The position numbers were made by a program, and so were the translations under genes. From Apus apus (lineage: Eukaryota > Chordata > Aves > Apodiformes > Apodidae), in NCBI RefSeq assembly GCF_020740795.1, contig NC_067283.1, positions 116,379,206 to 116,443,205 of the forward strand: a stretch of DNA of 64,000 bases. The letters run 5' to 3'. Under the pieces are notes generated by a model, which saw only the letters and a program-made list of their open reading frames with translations, did no database searches and was not told the DNA's origin. Below are positions 53,401-62,400 of this stretch, in pieces. How positions within the stretch are numbered: position 1 is the first letter of the stretch; each line of letters starts with the position of its first letter.

Positions 53401-56400
53401 GTTATAGAAATCAAGGGTAAAGTTTGTTTGCTTTTAGAAATGATGGCTAAAGGATGGTAAAACTAACTATAATGTAAAAGTTTGCTATACAAAAGCACAA
53501 AGAGACAGCTAAAAGCTGATGCAGGAACTGAAGAAATTCTGATCTCTGAAAAGACAAGAGGATTTTTTATTAATGAAGGTAAAGAAAGAATGAAATATAT
53601 ATTTGTTGGTGTTTTTGAGAGAATAAAAAATAATAATTATACAGTCTAAATAGTGGTTTTGGATGTAAATGATGTAGTAGAATAAGCTGTTACCAAACTC
53701 ATATTAATAGAATTATTATTTAAGAAATACTATGATAATGCACTTACATTTCCATTTCTAGCAGTACATTACAAATGATATTAAATGATTTATGCTCACT
53801 TTAAATCATGGTTAAACTTCAATCCCAGATAAGTAGGACAAGGTAGGGTTGCATAGAGTAGATTTAATAAGTAAGAGCATGCATAATGCTTGAAAGTGCA
53901 AAGGAAGTGCAGATGAATGCAAATCATAGTCAGAAAGCAAAGATAATATCAGTGATTTTCAAAGTTCTGCAGATGTTCTGCAAGATTTTTAGAGCTTATT
54001 CTTCAAGGTCTCCTTCCCTTTGACATATTAGGGTTTACAGTCATGTTGCTGTTCTGCTTTATGAAAGATTTGTGATCTGTGGTTTAGTGGATTTAATTTT
54101 GTATTCCACATTACTCTCACAAATGGCCCTCATCAGCTTTTTTTATTTTTCAAACTTTGAAGAGTTCAAATATCTGCCAAATAATTTCCCTGACAAGCAA
54201 TGTGATTTCACTAGGCTATAATCTGGTCAAACTGGGATTCAAACAGAAATCTGCTTAGACAAAACAGAAGCAGTTTCTTTTCTGGAATTTATAATCCAAA
54301 ATCTGCCAATTAAATGTTGTGCAATGTTCCTGTCTACTCAGATAATCACAGAATTCTTAAGGTTGGAAAAGACCTCCAAGATCATGGAATTCAACCATAA
54401 TCCAGCTACCACTATGTCCTGAAGCACCCCATCTAAACACTCCTTGAACACCTCCAGGGATGGTGACTCCACCACCTCCTTGAACAGCCCATTCCAGTGC
54501 CTGACCACTCTTTCAGAAAATAAATTTTTCCTAATATCCAACCTAAACCTCCCCTGGCACATCTTAAACCCATTTACTCATCCTATCACTAGCTACTTGG
54601 GAGAAGAGCTCAACACTGGTCTCTCTACAACATCCCTTCAGGCAATTGCAGAGAGCAATAAGAGCTGCCCTGAGCCTTCTCTTCCTCAGACAAAACAACC
54701 CCAGTTCCCTCAGCTGCTCCTTGTATGACATGCCCTGAAAATCCCTCCCCAGTCTTGTTGCTCTTCTCTGGACACGCTCCAGGACCTCAATGTCTTTCTT
54801 ATACTGTGGTGCCCAGAACTGAACACAGTACTCAAGATGTGGCCTCACAGGGCCAAGTACAGGGGCACCATCACTTCCCTGCTCCTGCTGGACACACTGT
54901 TTTTGATACAGACAGGGATGCCATTGGCCTTCTTGGCCACCTGGGCACACTGCTAGCTCACTCATGATCAGCCAGCTGTCCACCAGCGCTCCCAGATCTT
55001 TTTCCACCAGGCTGCTTTCCAGCCACTCGTTCAGAGAGATCTGGAACTAATTGCAAAGATAAAGATGCAGTTTGATGTTTTGGTTTTTTTCCACATGTGA
55101 TGTAGTTATGGTTTTTTTCCAAGAAATACAGCCCAAATTGAATTGATGGCCAAATGTAGAAATACAGGGCAAATAGGGTTTGTGAATAAACGAGGACTGG
55201 ATTTTGAGTTATTTCACATGGGATGCATGAAAAGACAGGAGGGAAAACATTTAAGATTTCTGTTTTTTCCAAGATGTCCTGAAGAATTAAATGATTTTAA
55301 ACACAGAATTCATAGGTCCTTGTTTGCTATTAGGAATCTGTTTCTTATTTATGTGTGGGTAACTGAGACTGAAACGTCTTTTAATCGTGAACTGGATATA
55401 ATGGTAGTTTGCAAGGCATGGCCTTACTTAATCACCATGCAGCCTCTATCACATAAGTTTAAAGTATGAGTTACATATATTTTTGCCTGTAGTTATATGT
55501 TGTATTGTTCTGGCTTTATTCAGGTTAAAATAAAAAGCATTGGGAATATCTACAAGATAAGAATTGAACTGGTTGAATTACTGAATGAAGAATCTGAGTG
55601 GAACTTACAAAGGGTGAGATTTTTTATGGTGATTTTTTTCTTCTTGACTAATTCTTATGAGAACTGAAAATCCATCTTTTCATAAGGCCACAGCTTCATA
55701 AGTAAAAAAATGCTGATTGTGATGAGTCCTTATTGCTTTGTCTTCCTAGGTTGCATTAGAGATGACAAAAGTAGTGATACCATCCATCCTCTGAGAGCTG
55801 GATATATGCAGCATTATTTTGCAATTATTCCTAACTCATGTAGTTTATAGATACCAATTTTAGTGTATTGATGGGCTCTACCAAATTTTGTTTTCTGAAA
55901 GCTCACCTGTACTCTTTGATGGGTGTTAGGGAAATTCTAGCTATAAATTCCAGCTATGAAAAATTGGAAACGATGGAGCAACAATTATCATGACAAGTAC
56001 ATGTGAAGAATGAACCAAGTTTCCTTAAGAGAATGCTAGTCCTAGTGGGCCCAAACAGAGCTAATAGATTCAACAATTTTCAGGGAAAAAGAAACGTGTT
56101 TTTTTCAGTTTGGTGAATTAATTATTCTTTTCTGCTTCTGTTTTACCTCTGTTTTTCTTGGGATATTTAGGGATGTTCACCAGATTAAATTAATACTAAA
56201 TTCTTGCTAACACTGGCCCCCATGTAAGACTGATTTCAGAACGTCACATAAGTATTTGTCTTCTGTTTCTTATTTTGGATTTGTAAAAGACACAGACTTA
56301 TCCTTTGGCCTTTAATTAATCTTAAAAGCCTGATTACTGGCAACTGGAATTACACAGAAGTAACAGATTTTGACATTAACCCAAAGGCCTTAACTCTAAC

Positions 56401-59400
56401 TTTACCAAAACTAAATGAAAATCCTGTTGTTGTTGTTTTTTAAGATTTTGGTCCAAATGTCATAGAATCATAGAACTATTCAGACTGGAAAAGACCCTTG
56501 GGATCACCGAGTCCAACCAGCATCCCTACTCTACAAAGTTCTCCCCTAAACCATATCCACCAACACCACATCCAAACGACCCTTAAACACATCCAGGAAT
56601 GGTGACTCAACCACCTCCCTGGGCAGCCTATTCCAGTGCCTGACCACTCTTCTGTGAAAAAAAATTCCCAATGTCCAGTCTACATTCTATTTAATTTATC
56701 CTATTTAATAGAATAACACAGAAATTCAAGTATTTCTTTTCACAGAAAGAAAGAAACCAGGTTGAAAGCTGTGTTTTCTGACAAAGCCGTTAATATTTGC
56801 GATTGTTGTGAATCAGCAGGGGGAGCTCTGCCAATAGACATTAGAGATTAAGAATGACGGCTGCAAGAGTAGTTACTATTAGAATAAATAAATGCTTCAG
56901 TGTTAAATAGAAGCCTTTATATTACTAAAAATAGTATTTCATTGGAAAAGTGAGATAAAGGCATCTATTGTCCTGATTTCCTGATTGTTAAAATTAGAAT
57001 GTTTTCATTATTTTGTTTGCAAGGCTTGTGCATACTAATGCACATTTGAAACACAACTCTAGAAAGGAAATTTTTTGGCACAGATTTCCTTTTGCTAGCG
57101 AAGACTTCTAGAAAATACTGCAGTAACAATGTTCAAGACTAATAAAAACATCTCCTATAAAAGAGAGGAATGGCTACTTTAGTTATAGGAAAAAAAGTAA
57201 GACATGTATTAGGTACAGTGGCAAATAACTTAAGGATTTGATTTCTAACTATCTTCAGAGGAATAAATAGAGGGTGCTGGTACCCAGGTTGTATTTTGTT
57301 CTGCTGTAGAGGAGCCAAATATGATACAAATTAATTTAATATTTCAACATATCCTCTCCTTGCCAAAATTCAGAAGGATATAGATTATGAATGTCATCCT
57401 GTTTTCATTTTAATATAAAAATGTGTCAGTCTTTACAAATCTTCCAAAAGCTCAGTTTCACCTAACCTTTCTCACCAGAAATTTATTCAGTATTCAGTAT
57501 TCCAGTGTTACATGGAGGTGGTTCACTGACAGAAATCAGAATTGGGGACATTTCTTATGGCAAAAAAAGGAAATTTGAAATACAGATTTATTTGTTTCAA
57601 GAATAAGATCATTTTACAGCCAAAGGCATATTCAAAGAACAGAGCCTGGCAGTTTCAGCTGCAACACCATAGGTGTGAATAAAGATCCTTCCTAGTGAGG
57701 AATCGAGTTGCAAAACAGTGCTCAAAATAAAAATGTTTTCATACTACAATATTGTATGTCTGATTGTGTTATTGTTTTCTGAGAAAGATGAAAAGATATA
57801 GAAAAATATGTTTTGCTGTTGAGAAGAAAAGCACTGGAAAGACTGCACAGAGTCACATTTGGAATTGCTTCTTCCTTAGGTGACACTGCAAAATCTAAAG
57901 AGCCAGGAAACACTGAATTTTCCAGCAAACACATGGTTGTCAAAGAATCATGATGATAGAGACTTTCTCTGTGAACTTCCAGTAGTGAAAGCTGGAAAAC
58001 CTGTCTATCCAAGTATGTGTGTACTTCTTTTTCACAGTTATGTGCGTATTGGTTACCTGGTTTTCAGTATTAACATCATCTGAAATATATTCAATCTGCT
58101 GTATATTCATAAATGTGGGATTAACAATCTTAAAGAGATTGTTAGACTCATTTCTGGAGAATATACCCCAGCAAATTAATTACAAATAAAGTTAATTGGC
58201 ATTGTTTCCATTAATCTAGAGTGGTGAGCGAAGTGAATTGTGATCACACTTACGTTTTCTACTTTTGGTTATGTTTTGAAGTTGTTTTATACCATGTTTA
58301 TGTCTACACTGGTGACATGAAGCAAGCTGGTACAGATTCTGAGGTTTATCTATGTATCTATGGAACAAGAGGAGATTCTGGTCTAAGACTTCTGCGTAAA
58401 TTTGGTATACCAGTGACATTTCAGAGAGGAATGGTAAGTCTGAAAAACACTTTGCTTAGCCATGTAAATATAACTAAGTAACTGTTATTTGTCCTATCAG
58501 GTTCCTAATAAAAAAAGGTCATAGAGATTTAGAAAAATAATTGGTAACAACTAAGGAAAATTACTTTATACTAGACCAGAAATAACTACAATGAGTGAAA
58601 ACACTGGTAGGAAAAAGGAAAGAAAAATGGTATGAAGAACTCCTCTGGGTTGATAAGAGCTGCTTGTGAATATAAAACGTATTCTGTGAAGGTTTAATGA
58701 ATACAGCTTAATTCCAAAGGACTGCACAGAAATTTTTCCATGATTTCAGATCTTAGTAGGACTGTTTGTTATGTTGTATATTTATTTTAATGTATAATAG
58801 TATAATATTGAGATTAATGCAGGGCATATTTAAATTAATTTTTCTTTCAATTACTTCTGATCTTCTCCATAAGTAAAATATACATCATCATGATTTTCTG
58901 CAGTATTTTATGGTCGAATTTCAGGAACTATTGAATTTAATCTTAGTTCTGCTACTAGCCTTCTTATGACCTTCTGTTAAGCCTGCTTTTTCCTTTGTAG
59001 CTATTGAGAATTAACAATTATATGTCTAAGAAACGGCATCAACCTTTTAGTAGAATACCTAATTAAAAAGCAGTATCTAAAATGCTAAGCATAAAAAAAA
59101 TCCACTGGGAAACTTCAGAGCTATCTATACTATTTTGAAATACATATTTTATACCTTTACTTATGTATTACGTATAAAGTTCTATTCCAATTGAAATTCA
59201 GAATTTAAGTGGAGTTTTCTGGGGGGAATTATTCTAGCCAGACTGATAATAAATTTAGGATATTACTTATACAGAGGCTAAGGGGGGATGACTCAAAGTG
59301 CACTTTGTTATGGAAATGGGTGAACAAAACAGTGGATTGCACAGAGCAGTTGGAGCAGGTCCTGGGTTATATCATTTTATGACAGAGGCAGTTGAGTGCT

Positions 59401-62400
59401 GGCTTGAACAATTTTATGTAATTCCTGCCACAGATATGCTACAGGATACTGGGCAAATCACTTAAAGCAAAGCTTCCCTGTGTGACCACTTTTTGCATGC
59501 TTCTGTTTTGCTGCCTATCCAGTTTAACTTTTCTGAGCAGCCATGGCTGTAACTGAGGTTTGTTCAAAGAGAATTCTGCTTTGGACATAGCAAGCTCTTT
59601 GTAATACTAAATCTGCTGATAAATTAACCCCTCTGTTTCTCAGTTGAGCACCCAAACTACTTTGCATCTTGGCAGCTTTTGGCAATAATCTCTGTACTGG
59701 AACTATCTAGGTAAAATCAAATATTATGTTGGTGGCCTTGTGATAAATAGATTTCAGCAGTTGCAGAGAACTGGGGTACTATGGAAAAAGTGCAAAAGTG
59801 AAGTCACTGGGGAAATCAGCTCTGCTTCACTGAACTCTTTGAGTGGCTGTGGTAAATAATGCATAGAGTCATCAAGATAATGAAGATAAAAAGAAGTATT
59901 AAAAAGCTGCAGTCCTGCCCGTGCACAATTTGAGGCAGGGATCCTTCAGAGAGAATAGCTTATGATCATCTATTACATATACACAGGGGACAACTAAAGG
60001 TGCACAGGCAGCCTCAATGTTTGCTAGGGACTGAGATCTTTACAGATACGAATTTCCTAATTTAGTTCTTCCCTTCATTTTCCATTTACTGAGAGGAGTG
60101 ACCTGTACCATTACGTTTAGAGACAGAATGCTGTACTCTTTTTGTTGTGACAGAAAATCACTAACCTGAACCTTTCACCTGATCAGCTTCATGCTCCTAT
60201 GAAAATGAACTTTAATAATTGTAAGCTGAAGCCTAAGTGAACAACAAGGGGAAAGTGGCATGCCTGATTACAGTCTCTCACAGCAGAATAAAATTTAAAT
60301 AGAGGAGGTGAGACCAAAATTAGAAAACAATGAGAAAGTCTGTATTTTGAATTAATATCAACAAAGGAAATAATAGCTTTAACTCATTTTTACCTCGGGA
60401 AAAATAATTGTAAATGGTGAGGTATTGAAACAATAGTGAAGGGGTTTATGCAGTCTTTTGGCTGATGGCATGAAAACCAATTTGTGTGGGATCATTACTG
60501 CAGTCCAATTGGAGTTGTGTTTTCAGATCCAAGCACGCTGAATACAGTCCAGCTGTCATTAAAAACCATGGGAACCTTTGTACATTGTGAGAGTTAATCA
60601 GGCTTTTAAAATCCTTTAACTTTCAGACTGACTTGGTAGTGGCTAATTGCAGAGTGCTCTCTCCTCTCTTCTAGGTCAATGCTTTTGAAATGGAAGCTGT
60701 ATCCCTTGGAAAACTGCAGAAGGTGCTGTTGCGCTGTGAGGCTAAAGCCAAATACCAGTATTGGTACTGTGAAAAAGTCATTGTCAGAGAAGCTCAGAAC
60801 AACTCGGAATATGTTTTCAATTGTGGAAGGTAGTTTCTGCAAGGATATTCTTCAATACTTCTGGAGTTTCCAGTTTTGCAGGCTGCCTCATGGATATGTG
60901 TGGATCCTTCAAGTGAGATCAGCAAAGTGTAGAGAAACAGTGTGACAAGAATGAATAATATTTCAGTTAATAATATTTAATTAATAAAAAATAAATGTAG
61001 GATGCCTAGTTGTTTAGGCTGCTTTTTAAATGAATTTTTTACATAACCTTAAACAGCTTCTTGCAACTCTTGTCACATCCTGAAAAGCAGGAATAAAGAT
61101 GCTCTGCCACATTGATAAAACTCTAAACCAGATCTTTCTTCGATCAGTGACATGTTTTTATGTAGCAGTAAAAGACTGAGAATTTCTCTGGAGTGGATTT
61201 GGATGCAGACCAGCTGTTGTTGCTTGCTGTGTTTGTTTCCTTTCTCAAGAAATATAATTTCCTAATGGAAGTTCTATGGAGCAATGATGCATGTCAGGGC
61301 ACTTTGCTGTGTTAATTCTGTGATAGCACCAGATGTTGATCAGCAAAAAATATTCAGTGACAGACACTGTCAAGAAGAAACAGTGAGAGGTGGTGGTTGT
61401 GGTTTGTTTTTTTTTTGTTTTGGTGTGTTTTGTTTTGTTTTTTTTTCTTTTTTTTTTTCATTTCTGGCTTTTCTACTACTAAACACTGCCACTGAAAAAG
61501 GGTTAAAATAAGTCAGTGGTGGGGGTCAGGGGTAGCTTCCATGTTGGCCAAAACGTAAAGCTGAAACACTGTGCTCTATTCAAGGAGGGAGGAAGTTTCC
61601 GCTCTTGGAACATACTAATTTTAGCCTCGCAGCTTTATTTTACATTGATATTTTTTGATCCAGGGTATGAAAAAATGCTGTATTTTTTCTCATTTAGCCC
61701 AGGAAACATCAGCATTTAATCTGAGTTCAAAATCTCACACTAGTTTATGAACACCCAGCAGCTCTCACTGGATTTCAGTTATACAGTATTTGTTAGTTAC
61801 AGGCTGACATTTCTTAGCATTTAAGATTGCAGAAGATTTCTGTGTGGTCAGGTTTCAGCAGTAGTGATATAAATATATAGTTCTCTAGGAAGACAAAATT
61901 TGTTTCTTACCATCTGGTTCTTATATGAACTGACCTCCTATGTTTTCAAAACAAAAAACAAGGAACCTTCAAAAGCCACTCTGGACTCATCCTGCCCAGC
62001 TTATAGTGGATTCACAACATGCTTCCTAGGAGACTGAATGGTTTAGATCATCCCTGGAGTGTCCGTGGAAGTGGACTGAGTAAATAAAAACCAACAGCTG
62101 AATTGCCAGTTTGACTACTTTTTTCTTTCCTGTAGAAAACTAGCTGATTTTTTATCAAGCAGGAGGAAGCTAAAAGAGTTGGTAATTCATGTTCTGAATG
62201 CAAAGGTTTCAGAATTATCAATAGCCTGGAGCAACATGATTACGAAATCTAAGCAATGTTTGCTTTAATTTGTACTTCTCCCAACTCGTCTATCTGTCCT
62301 CAATTTGTAGGAGGAATAAAGAAGGGCAGTATTTGGTTCTGTCTTTGTTTTTAATATTGAAATTTTATTTTAAGAAATAGTGCAATAGATACATACAAAT

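Larger units (their letters stand above)
48129..55523 (+). other. Largest intron, within PLAT3
   Basis: 7.4 kb. About half is an antisense CR1 with a nested LTR (49438-52432) plus a second antisense CR1 (54345-55048). The remainder is AT-rich unique DNA. Confidence 0.8.
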
